NCBI GenBank assembly: GCA_017547525.1
Contig: JAFYPL010000001.1
Location: forward strand, 1 to 64,000
Length of the DNA stretch: 64,000 nt
Direction: 5' to 3'
Source: Oscillospiraceae bacterium
Lineage (GTDB): Bacteria > Bacillota > Clostridia > Oscillospirales > Ruminococcaceae
Each line of letters opens with the position of its first letter. Position 1 is the stretch's first letter. The translations under genes were made by a program, and so were the position numbers. Below, piece by piece: positions 24,515 through 33,741 of the stretch. The notes below the pieces were generated by a model, which was given only the letters and a program-made list of their open reading frames with translations, searched no databases and had not been told where the DNA came from.

Positions 24515-24766
24515 ATGCTTGAATTCAAATATGACACACAGCTTCTGATTGAAGGCGAAGACCTGGACGAAGATGAAATCTATGATTACATCGTAGAAAA
24601 CTTTAAAGGTGACAGCCTGCTGGCAGTAGGTGACAGCGACCTGATCAAAATCCACTACCACACAAACGAACCATGGCTGGTACTGGCATGGGCTGCTACA
24701 TTGGGCGATATCTTTGACATCGTTGTAGAAAACATGGAAAGACAGGAAGCAGGCCTTCAGGGTTAA
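24515..24766 (+). CDS. Stand-alone FakA C-terminal-like mini-protein
   Basis: 83 aa, AAGGAGAA ribosome binding site. The pattern EFKYDTQLLIEGEDLDEDEI...GDSLLAVGDSDLIKIHYHTNEP...VENMERQ follows, motif by motif, the C-terminal domain of FakA/YloV-type Dak2 kinases, where GDSLVVVGDxxLVKVHVHTxxP and xIENM are the family marks. The ATP-binding and middle domains are absent. Start and stop are clean, so this is an intact gene, not a fragment. It lies 52 nt after the response regulator and 25 nt before the kinase, in one operon. It could bind a FakB-type or acyl ligand and modulate the kinase (inference). Confidence 0.7.
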   Translation: MLEFKYDTQLLIEGEDLDEDEIYDYIVENFKGDSLLAVGDSDLIKIHYHTNEPWLVLAWAATLGDIFDIVVENMERQEAGLQG

Positions 24767-24791
24767 TCTTTCCAAGAAGCAGGAATTTTAA

Positions 24792-26297
24792 ATGCGTAAG
24801 ACTATAGTTACCCGCTTTTTTTCGGCTACCAGTATGTTGCTGGTAACCTCAATTGGCGTGCTGGGTATTCTGTTTATGTTTTTTGCCAACAGATACCTGC
24901 AGAGTGACCGTCTGAATACAATGAACCTGTGCGTTATTAACGCACAGGCTGCTTTTGATGATTCAATTCAGGAAAAAGACGGTATAACCAGTGAAGAACA
25001 GCGTTCAAAACTGCGTGAAAATCTGAGACTTATTTCAAACACTACTTCCACTACTGTTATTCTGGCAGATGAAAAGGGCAAGTGTATTGTATGTACAGAA
25101 GAAGCGGTATGCAGTCACGAAGGTTCATTTGTACCGGAAACAGCTATGAAACAGCTGTCTGCATCCAACCGCAGCTTACAGCTGGATGAAACCTTTGATG
25201 ATATATATTCCGGTTCATACTATACAGTAGGTCGTGCCGCACGTGATGCAAACGATAATATTATCGGGTATGTTTTTGCTTTTTCAGATGCCACAAGTAT
25301 AACCGCTTTTACACAGGCGCTGATGTCCATGTTTATGGTCAGTGCCGGTATTATGTTGCTGATTTCCAGCGTGGTTTCCATTCTGGTTACCGGCAGACTG
25401 ACTACACCACTGAGAAATATTTCTGATGCGGCCCGTAAATTCGGTCAGGGAGATTTCTCTGCCCGTGTTGAAGTAGAAGGCGATGACGAAATTGCACATC
25501 TGGCCAGCACATTCAACCAGATGGCCAGCTTTGTAGAGAAAAACGAAAAATCCAGATCAAACTTTGTTGCCAATATAGCACATGAACTGCGTACACCTAT
25601 GACCAGTATCAAAGGGTTTGTTGACGGTATGATAGATGGTACTATCCCTGGCGAAATGCAGGGCAGATACCTGAATGTTATCAGTGATGAAGTAGGCCGT
25701 CTGGCCCGACTGACCAACAGTATGCTGGATATTTCAAAGCTGGAAAGCGGCGAATTCCAGATGAATGTGGAAAAATACAATATCTGGGACACTATTGCCA
25801 CTATAGCATTTGCTTTTGAAAACAGAATAGAATCTTCACATATTGAACTGGAAGGCTTCAAACCACATAAAGTGCTGGTAAACGCTGACAAGGATATTGT
25901 GCATCAGGTTGTTTATAATATATTTGACAATGCACTGAAATTCACACCGGAGGGCGGATATATAGCTTTCAATGTTACGGAAGATAAATCAGCCGGTATG
26001 GTTACAGTGAAAATACGCAACTCCGGTCAGGGTATCCGTAAAGAAGCATTGCCGTATATATTTGAAAGATTTTATAAAGGGGACTCATCACGCAGTGTGC
26101 ATACGCGTGGTGCGGGTATTGGTCTGTTCATTGCCAAAACACTGGTACAGCGTTCCGGTGGTGAAATATGGGTTGAAAGTGAAGAAAATAAATACACAGA
26201 ATTTATCTTTACACTGCCATCTCCACCACAAAGAGTACAGGTGCAGCGACCTGTGACAAAACAGGTTAAAGCACGGAAAAATAATAAAAAACAATAA
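24792..26297 (+). CDS. Sensor histidine kinase
   Basis: 501 aa. Two membrane helices (about 10-32 and 178-200) flank an extracytoplasmic sensor of about 145 residues. HAMP 200-250; H-box FVANIAHELRTPM with H264; HATPase with N (FDNALKF), G1 and GAGIGLFIAK. A basic, disordered tail ends the chain (KARKNNKKQ). Part of the operon with the response regulator at 23.8 kb and the FakA-C-like gene. The nearby HtrA gene is a possible target since kinase-HtrA adjacency is common in Firmicutes (inference). Confidence 0.95.
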   Translation: MRKTIVTRFFSATSMLLVTSIGVLGILFMFFANRYLQSDRLNTMNLCVINAQAAFDDSIQEKDGITSEEQRSKLRENLRLISNTTSTTVILADEKGKCIVCTEEAVCSHEGSFVPETAMKQLSASNRSLQLDETFDDIYSGSYYTVGRAARDANDNIIGYVFAFSDATSITAFTQALMSMFMVSAGIMLLISSVVSILVTGRLTTPLRNISDAARKFGQGDFSARVEVEGDDEIAHLASTFNQMASFVEKNEKSRSNFVANIAHELRTPMTSIKGFVDGMIDGTIPGEMQGRYLNVISDEVGRLARLTNSMLDISKLESGEFQMNVEKYNIWDTIATIAFAFENRIESSHIELEGFKPHKVLVNADKDIVHQVVYNIFDNALKFTPEGGYIAFNVTEDKSAGMVTVKIRNSGQGIRKEALPYIFERFYKGDSSRSVHTRGAGIGLFIAKTLVQRSGGEIWVESEENKYTEFIFTLPSPPQRVQVQRPVTKQVKARKNNKKQ

Positions 26298-26302
26298 TTT
26301 AC

Positions 26303-26335
26303 TGCGGCCTTCGCTGTAAACGGAGGCCGTTTGTG
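26303..26335 (+). terminator. Terminator of two-component operon
   Basis: Nine-bp arms 26305-26313 and 26321-26329 with one G-U pair and a short T tail; weak. Confidence 0.5.
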
Positions 26336-26451
26336 ATTAACAACTGAATTTTCGGTGAATATAAGTGGGAAATATTGTTTAGTTCAAAAATATTTCACAA
26401 ATACATATTATTATGATAGTAGAATAAATTTCTGCAAAGGAAGCGAGATAT

Positions 26452-27570
26452 ATGGAAAAAAGAAAGAGAAGAAAAGCTCCGTTGATAATACTGATGGTGC
26501 TGGCTGTATTTATCAGCCTGGGGGCAGGTATGGCTATAGGCAGAAGCGGAATGGTACCGGATTCTGTTACAGAAATACTTACTCCTGATCAGCCAGATAT
26601 GCCTTCCGGAAACGGTCAGGCGCCAGAAGTAAACCTGAATCCTGTGCCAGAATACACAGATGGCGGTTATGAAACTACAGAAATTTTTGAAAAAGTAAAC
26701 CCTTCTGTTGTAAGCATCAATGTTTATGCAGGTAAATCTGTATCGCCTATCAGCAGCGGTACAGGTATAGTTATGACAGAAGACGGATATATTATCACCA
26801 ATGCCCACGTAGTTGACGGTGGCAGCAGTGTAAACATAGTTTTTGAAGATGATACACAGATGCGCGGTACTATCGTAGGTGCTGACGCAGATACAGATAT
26901 CGCTGTAATCAAAGTAACAGCTACGGGACTGACAGCTGCAGAATTCGGTGACAGCTCCACACTGAAAATAGGTGAAAGAGTAGTGGCTATCGGTAATGCA
27001 GGTGGTCTGTCAGGCACATGTACACAGGGCATTATTTCAGGCCTTAACCGTGATATGGACGCAGGTTCCAGAAGCCTGGCTCTTATCCAGACCAGTGCAG
27101 CTATCAACCCGGGTAACTCCGGTGGGCCTCTGGTAAACAGATATGGTCAGGTTATCGGTATCACATCATCAAAAATTGCAGCTACAGACTATGAAGGTAT
27201 AGGCTTTGCTATCCCTATCACAGAAGCTATGCCTATTATCCAGAGCCTGATTGAAAACGGCTATGTTACAGGCCGTGCAGTGCTGGGTGTACAGGTTATT
27301 GAGCTGAATGAATCCAATGGTCCTATGAATGGCCTGCCACGCCGTGGTATGTACATTGCATCTATTGAATCCTACAGCGACCTGCGTATGAAAGGTGTGC
27401 GTGAAAGAGACGTAATCGTGGAAGCAAATGGCGTGGAACTGTACTCCACAGATGACCTTATGGAACAACTGCTGAAATTCTCACCTGGTGACACAATGAA
27501 TCTGGGTATCTACCGCCCGGAAACAGGTGAAACATTCCATGTGGATGTAAAACTGGTGGAATCAAGATAA
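26452..27570 (+). CDS. HtrA/DegP-type membrane-anchored serine protease
   Basis: 372 aa. N-terminal membrane anchor (about 9-30), short linker, then a trypsin-like domain with the triad H119 (NAHVVDGG), D149 (DTDIAVI) and S223 (GNSGGPL). A single PDZ domain follows (about 275-370; RGMYIASIESYSDLRMKGV...SPGDTMNLGIYR). Degrades misfolded envelope proteins. Layout equals B. subtilis HtrA/YyxA and is just downstream of a two-component operon. Confidence 0.95.
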   Translation: MEKRKRRKAPLIILMVLAVFISLGAGMAIGRSGMVPDSVTEILTPDQPDMPSGNGQAPEVNLNPVPEYTDGGYETTEIFEKVNPSVVSINVYAGKSVSPISSGTGIVMTEDGYIITNAHVVDGGSSVNIVFEDDTQMRGTIVGADADTDIAVIKVTATGLTAAEFGDSSTLKIGERVVAIGNAGGLSGTCTQGIISGLNRDMDAGSRSLALIQTSAAINPGNSGGPLVNRYGQVIGITSSKIAATDYEGIGFAIPITEAMPIIQSLIENGYVTGRAVLGVQVIELNESNGPMNGLPRRGMYIASIESYSDLRMKGVRERDVIVEANGVELYSTDDLMEQLLKFSPGDTMNLGIYRPETGETFHVDVKLVESR

Positions 27571-27576
27571 AAATAC

Positions 27577-27613
27577 AAATACCGCTTGTCATATGACAGG
27601 CGGTATTTTTTTG
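27577..27613 (+). terminator. Terminator after htrA-like gene
   Basis: Sixteen-bp arms 27577-27592 and 27593-27608 with one G-U pair, T tail. Confidence 0.8.
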
Positions 27614-27673
27614 CTTTTTTGTAATTATATATTAATTTTTTTAGTAAACTTCAATAAAATTTAATGTAAATTA

Positions 27674-27732
27674 TTGACAAAACTGATGAGTTAGTGTATA
27701 CTAACCGATGTGATGGTTAGAATAGGCTAACC
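27674..27732 (+). promoter_or_regulatory. feoA promoter with two DtxR/IdeR-like operators
   Basis: TTGACA (27674-27679) and TATACT (27697-27702) are 17 bp apart. Two sites of equal geometry GTTAG-N6-CTAAC lie at 27690-27705, overlapping the -10, and 27715-27732 (GGTTAG-N6-CTAACC). The second matches the published DtxR/IdeR consensus core TTAGGTTAGGCTAACCTAA closely. Iron-bound repressor at the first site would block RNA polymerase, so feoAB is probably induced on iron starvation. Confidence 0.8.
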
Positions 27733-27785
27733 CAATAAACAAATACACATAAGCAAATACATTTCACATTGAGAAGGAAACATCG

Positions 27786-28007
27786 ATGAGAACACTTAAA
27801 GATATAAAAGTAGGCCAGAGCGCCACTGTGGTTAAACTGCATGGCGATGGTCCTGTAAGACGCCGTATCATGGATATGGGCATCACAAAAAGAGTAGAGG
27901 TATATGTACGTAAAGTTGCTCCGCTGGGTGACCCTATGGAGCTGACAGTACGTGGTTATGAACTGACACTGCGCAAAGCTGACGCAGAAATGATAGAAGT
28001 GGAATAA
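27786..28007 (+). CDS. feoA: FeoA ferrous iron transport accessory protein
   Basis: 73 aa SH3-like FeoA. RRRIMDMGITKRVEVYVRKVAPLGDPMELTVRGYELTLRK is the family core. It binds FeoB at the membrane and tunes its GTPase. First gene of feoA-feoB-feoC-like small gene, under the double operator upstream. 19 bp before feoB. Confidence 0.95.
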   Translation: MRTLKDIKVGQSATVVKLHGDGPVRRRIMDMGITKRVEVYVRKVAPLGDPMELTVRGYELTLRKADAEMIEVE

Positions 28008-28026
28008 GTGACAGAGGGAGAGAAAA

Positions 28027-30189
28027 ATGAGTATTAGTATTGCACTGGCCGGCAACCCGAACTGTGGTAAAACATCACTGTTCAATGTTCTTACCGGCTC
28101 CAACCAGTACGTGGGCAACTGGCCTGGCGTAACTGTAGAAAAGAAAGAAGGTACACTGAAAGGTTATACTGATGTAATCATTCAGGACCTGCCTGGTGTT
28201 TACTCACTGTCACCATATTCACCGGAAGAAGTGGTTACACGTCAGTATCTGGTAAACGAACATCCTGATGCTATTCTGAATATTATTGATGGTACAAATA
28301 TTGAACGTAACCTGTATCTGACTACACAGCTGCTGGACCTGGGCCACCCTGTTGTAATTGCAATCAATATGATGGACCTGGTACGTAAAAACGGCGACAA
28401 TATCGATATAGAAAAACTCAGTAAAGCTCTGGGTTGCCCTGTGGTGGAAATTTCCGCACTGAAAAATGAAGGCGTTATGGAAGCTGCTGAAAAAGTAGTG
28501 GAACTGGCTAAAAACCATACACATGGTGATGTGCCACACGTTTTCAAAGGTGGTGTTGAACACGCTCTGGCGCATATTGAAGAATCCATCGAGGATACAG
28601 TTGATAACAACTACCTGCGCTGGTATGCTATCAAGCTGTTTGAACGTGATGAAGTGGTACGTGATGAACTGAATCTGCCAGAAACTGTGCTGGCACATGT
28701 GGAACAGCACATTCTGGATTGTGAAGCTGAAATGGATGACGATGCTGAAAGTATTGTGGCTGACAGCCGTTACACATATATCGGTGATGTTTGCAAACGT
28801 GCAGTAAAAAAAGCTGCAGGCAAACACGACCTGACACTTTCCGGTAAAATTGATAAAATTGTTACAAACAGAGTACTGGCACTGCCAATCTTTGCTGGTA
28901 TGATGTTCCTGATGTATGCTATCGCCATGGGTTCATTCCCATTCTCTATCGGTACTATGGGTACTGACTGGGCAAATGATGTTCTGTTTGGCGAATGGGT
29001 GCCTGCACTCTTTGATACAGTACTTACCTCTCTGGGTGTAAGCGGCTGGCTGTATGGTCTGATTATGGACGGTATCGTAGCCGGTGTAGGTGCTGTACTG
29101 GGTTTTGTACCACAGATTCTGGTTCTCAGCCTTCTGCTGTCCCTGCTGGAAGACGTTGGCTACATGTCCCGTGTGGCATTCATCATGGACAGAATTTTGA
29201 GAAAATTCGGCCTGTCCGGTAAATCCATCATTCCTATGCTGGTAGCTACAGGTTGTGGTGTACCTGGCATTCTGGCCAGCCGTACAATCGAACAGGAAAA
29301 CGACAGAAAAATCACTGTTATGACTACAGGTTTTATCCCATGTGGTGCTAAAATGCCTATTATCGGCCTGTTTGCAGGTGCTGTATTCGGCAACTCTCCA
29401 CTGGTGGCTACATCCGCATTCTTTATTGGCGTTATGGCTGTTGTTGTTTCTGGCGTTATCCTGAAAAAATTCAAAGCATTCGCGGGCCGTCCTGCTCCAT
29501 TTGTAATGGAACTGCCTGCATACCACCTGCCAAGCGCGAGAAACGTAATCCGCTCCACATATGACCGTGGTGCAGACTTTGTAAAAAGAGCTACAACTAT
29601 CGTTCTGCTGTCTTCCATAGTTCTGTGGTTTTTACAGACATACGGCTTTGTAAACGGCGTGTTTATGGCCGTGGAAGATTCAAACGTTTCCCTGCTGGCT
29701 GATATGGGCCGACTGATTGCATGGGTATTCTACCCTCTGGGTTGGATGGGTGACATGGCATGGAAAGCTACAGTTGCTACATTTACTGGCCTTATTGCAA
29801 AAGAACAGGTAGTTATGACATTCGGTACACTGTACAACTTTGCTGGTGAATTGTCTGAATCCGGCAGCGAAATCTGGACAATGATTGCCAACGATTTCGG
29901 CCCTGTAAGAGCATACAGCTTTATGGTGTTCCAGCTGCTGTGCGCACCTTGCTTTGCTGCTATGGGTGCTATCCGCCGCGAAATGGGTAATATGAAATGG
30001 ACAGTGGGCACTATCGCTTATATGTGTGGTTTTGCTTACGTTATCTCCATGATTATCTACCAGTTTGTGGGTCTGGTTACAGGCGAAGCAACATTCGGTA
30101 TCTTTACAATTATTGCGCTGGCGGCATTTGCGGCACTTATGTATCTTATTTTCCGCAAAGGCTATCAGCCTGACAACAAGCAGAAATAA
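28027..30189 (+). CDS. feoB: FeoB ferrous iron transporter
   Basis: 720 aa. N-terminal G domain: G1 GNPNCGKTSLFN (8-19), G2/G3 with DLPGVYSL, G4 NMMD and G5 SALKNEG. A helical GDI-like spacer follows, then about eight to ten membrane helices with two Gate motifs (SRVAFIMDR...GCGVPGI...; FIPCGAKMPI), the pore with conserved cysteines. GTP-dependent Fe2+ uptake, typical in anaerobes. RBS GAGGGAGA. Confidence 0.97.
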   Translation: MSISIALAGNPNCGKTSLFNVLTGSNQYVGNWPGVTVEKKEGTLKGYTDVIIQDLPGVYSLSPYSPEEVVTRQYLVNEHPDAILNIIDGTNIERNLYLTTQLLDLGHPVVIAINMMDLVRKNGDNIDIEKLSKALGCPVVEISALKNEGVMEAAEKVVELAKNHTHGDVPHVFKGGVEHALAHIEESIEDTVDNNYLRWYAIKLFERDEVVRDELNLPETVLAHVEQHILDCEAEMDDDAESIVADSRYTYIGDVCKRAVKKAAGKHDLTLSGKIDKIVTNRVLALPIFAGMMFLMYAIAMGSFPFSIGTMGTDWANDVLFGEWVPALFDTVLTSLGVSGWLYGLIMDGIVAGVGAVLGFVPQILVLSLLLSLLEDVGYMSRVAFIMDRILRKFGLSGKSIIPMLVATGCGVPGILASRTIEQENDRKITVMTTGFIPCGAKMPIIGLFAGAVFGNSPLVATSAFFIGVMAVVVSGVILKKFKAFAGRPAPFVMELPAYHLPSARNVIRSTYDRGADFVKRATTIVLLSSIVLWFLQTYGFVNGVFMAVEDSNVSLLADMGRLIAWVFYPLGWMGDMAWKATVATFTGLIAKEQVVMTFGTLYNFAGELSESGSEIWTMIANDFGPVRAYSFMVFQLLCAPCFAAMGAIRREMGNMKWTVGTIAYMCGFAYVISMIIYQFVGLVTGEATFGIFTIIALAAFAALMYLIFRKGYQPDNKQK

Positions 30190-30207
30190 TTATTTACGGA
30201 GGTCCTT

Positions 30208-30360
30208 ATGGGAGATATTATAGTACTGGCTGTGCTGGGTGTGATTGTGGCACTGGCTGTACGCAGCCTGTATCGTGACCACAAAAAAGGCGGCTGTACC
30301 GGCTGTTCACATAACTGCGGCAGTTGCGGGTCAGTATGTTCCTACAATAAAAATATATAA
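30208..30360 (+). CDS. FeoB-associated Cys-rich membrane protein
   Basis: 50 aa, ACGGAGG ribosome binding site 19 bp after feoB. One helix (about 4-19) followed by a Cys-rich tail: GGCTGCSHNCGSCGSVC, five cysteines at CxxC and CxxC spacing. This is the small companion found after feoB in many Firmicutes; a metal-binding shuttle or FeoC substitute role is assumed. Confidence 0.88.
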   Translation: MGDIIVLAVLGVIVALAVRSLYRDHKKGGCTGCSHNCGSCGSVCSYNKNI

Positions 30361-30362
30361 AG

Positions 30363-30392
30363 AAAATCCCCGGAATACCCGGGGATTATTTT
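30363..30392. terminator. Terminator of feo operon
   Basis: Nine-bp arms 30365-30373 and 30379-30387 with T-rich tail on the plus strand; convergent gene starts to end here. Confidence 0.85.
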
Positions 30393-31127
30393 TTATTTCA
30401 TTCTGTTTTTACATTCGTTTACGAAATCACACAGCATTTTGTCCATGTTTTCATTCAGGTCCATCATTTCAGGATGCCACTGATATACTCTCACCCATGT
30501 GCCGTCTTTGTCAGAATACCAGCTTTCGCACAGACCGTCCGGTGCATAAGCCATAGGTATGCTGTCAGGTCCCAGTGTTTTATAACCCTGGTGATGTGTG
30601 GTGTTTACACCTATTTCGTCTTTGCCCAACAGTTTGTGCAGCGGTGTGCCTGGTACAATGTTTACAGTGTGGCTTTCATCTTTTGTGGTGTTTGTCAGGT
30701 CGGAATGTGTTACTTTGTCACCCAGCTGTGTAGGCAGGTCCTGATACAGACTGCCACCAAAAAGCACGGTGCACAGCTGACTGCCACGGCATACAGCAAA
30801 AACAGGTTTTTTATGTTTCAGTGCGGCTTTTATCAGTGCCAGGTCAGCGGCGTCTCTGTCTGGTTCAATATCACCACATACAGGCAGTTTTTCTTCACCA
30901 TACAGGGCAGGGTTTACGTCTGCACCACCAGTTACAAACAGACCATCCAGACCAGCCATCAGGCTGTCCGCTTCTTCGTCAGAAAGGAAAGGAGGGATAA
31001 CAGGTACTGCACCGCGCTCGGTCAGTTTGCTTACTTCAGCGTGTGAGGCAGAATACAGAATGTATTCAAATGGCAGACCAGAGATTTCTTTTTTTGATGA
31101 TGTTACGGCGATTACAGGCTTTCTCAT
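30393..31127 (-). CDS. Gamma-glutamyl-GABA hydrolase-like class I glutamine amidotransferase
   Basis: 244 aa peptidase C26 family (PuuD-like). Catalytic cysteine in AVCRGSQLCTVLFGG and the histidine-glutamate pair in WHPEMMD near residue 220. The N-terminal PVIAVTSS start is typical. It hydrolyses gamma-glutamyl amides; with no puuABC genes near, gamma-glutamyl-GABA is a guess. Ribosome binding site AGGAGGTAC. Confidence 0.88.
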   Translation of the reverse strand: MRKPVIAVTSSKKEISGLPFEYILYSASHAEVSKLTERGAVPVIPPFLSDEEADSLMAGLDGLFVTGGADVNPALYGEEKLPVCGDIEPDRDAADLALIKAALKHKKPVFAVCRGSQLCTVLFGGSLYQDLPTQLGDKVTHSDLTNTTKDESHTVNIVPGTPLHKLLGKDEIGVNTTHHQGYKTLGPDSIPMAYAPDGLCESWYSDKDGTWVRVYQWHPEMMDLNENMDKMLCDFVNECKNRMK

Positions 31128-31199
31128 AGAAAGTACCTCCTAAAAACTATAATGGTTCTATTATAGTTAATTGTTTAACAAATTTCAATAAATACATAA

Positions 31200-31232
31200 A
31201 AGAAAAACAGCCATTTTTTCAGGCTGTTTTTT
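31200..31232 (-). terminator. Terminator of recG
   Basis: Perfect 9-bp arms 31204-31212 and 31222-31230, T-rich on the minus strand. Confidence 0.75.
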
Positions 31233-31304
31233 GTGACTTTTGTGATTGTGCACAAATAGAAAACAAATGCATGTAAATGTACTGAAAATGACTACATTTT
31301 ATAT

Positions 31305-33323
31305 CTAAAGTGTTATGTTTTCAAACATTTTTGCAGTGCGTTGCTTTACAGCAGGGTATGCTGACAGGTCCGGGCTTTCCTTCAGCAGCATGCCGGAAGC
31401 CTCTTTTGCGGCATTTACCAGATGTATATCACTGCAAAGACTGGCAGTTTTCATCAGCGGCAGACCATGCTGGCGGGAGCCGAAGAAATCACCCGGGCCA
31501 CGGTTTTCCAGATCGTACTGGCTGACAGCAAAACCGTCAGGGTTAGCCGCCAGAAATTTCAGTCTTTCCTGAATGCTGGCATTCTGTTTGTCGCTTACCA
31601 GTATGCAGTAGCTCTGTACATCACCACGTCCTACTCGCCCGCGCAGCTGGTGCAGTGCGCTCAGCCCGTAGCGTTCAGCGTTTTCTATTATCATCAGTGC
31701 GGCATTTGGTACGTCAACACCTACTTCTACTACGGTTGTTGAGCATAGTATATCAATATTGCCTGCGGAAAATTCAGCCATTACTGCATCTTTCTCACTG
31801 GCTTTCATCTTTCCGTGGAGTATACCTACCCTTGCATGAGGCAGCATAGGTTTTACCACTTCATCGCAATATTTTGTCACCGACTGCAGGTCGGTCATGG
31901 TTTCATTTTCTTCTATGGCAGGCAGTACTATATATGTCTGGTATCCGGCTTTTATATGCTTGTCAATAAAGCCGAACATTCGCCGTCTTTTGTCTGTACC
32001 GACAAGGAATGTATGTACAGGTTTTCTGCCTTTTGGCATTTCGTTTATCACGCTTATCTGCATACCGGCATAAATAATCATTGCCAGTGTGCGTGGTATA
32101 GGTGTGGCACTCATTACCAATATATGTGGGTTTTCGCCTTTTTCACCAGCAGAGTTACGCTGATTTACACCGAAACGATGCTGCTCGTCAGTAACTACCA
32201 GCCCCAGTTTTGTAAACTGTACCTTATCAGACAATATTGCGTGGGTGCCTATCAGTATATCTATTTCACCGGAACACAGTTTCTGTATGGTTTCTTTTTT
32301 CTCTTTTGCCTTCATTGATGCAGTCAGCAGGCCTACATTTACCCCGAAAGCGGACAGCATTTTGCTTACATTGGCGTAATGCTGGTTGGCCAGTATTTCT
32401 GTAGGTGCCATCATACAGCTTTGCCAGCCGTTTTTGTGCATGCAGTACATGGCGGCCACGGCTACCAGAGTTTTACCGCTGCCAACGTCACCCTGCACCA
32501 GACGGTTCATGGTGCTTTCACCTTTGAAATCCAGCAATATGTCTTTTATGGCGTTGAACTGTGCATTTGTAGGTGTATATGGAAGTTCCTGCAAAAAATC
32601 ATCTATATTGACACTTTTTACTTTTACGGTACTTTTCTTTCTCTGCCGTCCGTTCAGCAGGTGCAATCCTAACTGAAGGCTGAACAGTTCATCAAATGCC
32701 AGACGGCGGGCGGCTTCGGCCAGTTGCCTGTCGTTTTTTGGAAAATGTATGTTTTTTAACGCAGTATACAAAGATGGCAGATTATAGCCTGACAGTATTT
32801 TATCTGGCATAAAGTCTGGTATATGGTCGATTTCGCTGAATGCATTGGCTATTATATTTGATACCACTTTTGCAGACAGTCCGGCCGTCAGCGGGTAAAC
32901 CGCACGGCGTGTCAGTGCGGAATCTGCAGGGATGAATGCAGGTGTGGTCATCTGTCTGTGCAGCATACTGCCGCCGATTTTACCATAAAAAATATATTCA
33001 CAGCCTTCTTCCAGTTGACGTACAGTGTACTCACTGTTGAAGAAAGTCAGTTCCAGACGGGCGGTTTCGTCTGCGCACAGCACCTTGAATATAGTGCGGC
33101 CACCGCGTATCCTCACGCCGTTTGTTTTCTGAAGAACAGTAGCTTTTACGGCACATGCATCATCAAAAGGTGCAAAAGCCACCTGATAAGGATCAGAATA
33201 ATCCACGTATCTGCGTGGCAGAAGATACAGCAAATCCTCAGTTGTATATACGCCCAGTCTGTTCAGCATCTGTGCTCTTTTTTCGCCTACGCCTTTCAGA
33301 TAGCGTATATCTCGATGCAGCAT
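31305..33323 (-). CDS. recG: ATP-dependent DNA helicase RecG
   Basis: 672 aa. N-terminal wedge/OB domain (about 1-200: DLLYLLPRRYVDYSD). Walker A GDVGSGKTLVA; DEQH in VTDEQHRFG; SATPIPRTLA and VVEVGVDVP; RGRVGRGD and the terminal TRG-like loop. It remodels stalled forks and Holliday junctions by branch migration. Length and order are standard. Monocistronic. Confidence 0.97.
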   Translation of the reverse strand: MLHRDIRYLKGVGEKRAQMLNRLGVYTTEDLLYLLPRRYVDYSDPYQVAFAPFDDACAVKATVLQKTNGVRIRGGRTIFKVLCADETARLELTFFNSEYTVRQLEEGCEYIFYGKIGGSMLHRQMTTPAFIPADSALTRRAVYPLTAGLSAKVVSNIIANAFSEIDHIPDFMPDKILSGYNLPSLYTALKNIHFPKNDRQLAEAARRLAFDELFSLQLGLHLLNGRQRKKSTVKVKSVNIDDFLQELPYTPTNAQFNAIKDILLDFKGESTMNRLVQGDVGSGKTLVAVAAMYCMHKNGWQSCMMAPTEILANQHYANVSKMLSAFGVNVGLLTASMKAKEKKETIQKLCSGEIDILIGTHAILSDKVQFTKLGLVVTDEQHRFGVNQRNSAGEKGENPHILVMSATPIPRTLAMIIYAGMQISVINEMPKGRKPVHTFLVGTDKRRRMFGFIDKHIKAGYQTYIVLPAIEENETMTDLQSVTKYCDEVVKPMLPHARVGILHGKMKASEKDAVMAEFSAGNIDILCSTTVVEVGVDVPNAALMIIENAERYGLSALHQLRGRVGRGDVQSYCILVSDKQNASIQERLKFLAANPDGFAVSQYDLENRGPGDFFGSRQHGLPLMKTASLCSDIHLVNAAKEASGMLLKESPDLSAYPAVKQRTAKMFENITL

Positions 33324-33456
33324 TATTCCACATCCTTCCCGTTAATAATTATAGAATATTTTAACACAAACACCGGGTAAAAATAAACGGTTTTACTTTA
33401 AATTTATATATAATATATGTTATACTGTTAATATATTGGCTATTTATGGAGTATTT

Positions 33457-33723
33457 ATGAAAAGCATTACTTATTTTTATCTCAAAGGTTGTCCTTACTG
33501 CCGGAAAGCAGACGAAACACTGACACAGCTGATGGAAGAACAGCCACAGTACAGACAGCTGAAAATTCATTATATAGATGAGAATACAAACCCTGAATAC
33601 TGCGACCTGATGGACTATATGTACGTGCCATGTTTCTATGTGGATGGCATCAACACTCTTGAAGGCAGAACAGTTACAAAACAGCAGATACAGGATGTAC
33701 TGGAAAAAGCACTGAACGACTAA
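33457..33723 (+). CDS. Glutaredoxin/thioredoxin-fold protein
   Basis: 88 aa from MKSITYFYLKGCPYC, start chosen over an upstream TTG. Active-site CPYC at about 12-15 and cis-Pro region VPCFYVDG match a glutaredoxin-like fold; a second cysteine in the cis-Pro loop (MYVPCF) is unusual. Probable general disulfide reductase. It lies 18 bp before the DUF2142 gene and may be cotranscribed. Confidence 0.85.
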   Translation: MKSITYFYLKGCPYCRKADETLTQLMEEQPQYRQLKIHYIDENTNPEYCDLMDYMYVPCFYVDGINTLEGRTVTKQQIQDVLEKALND

Positions 33724-33741
33724 TTTTTATCAGGGGATAAA

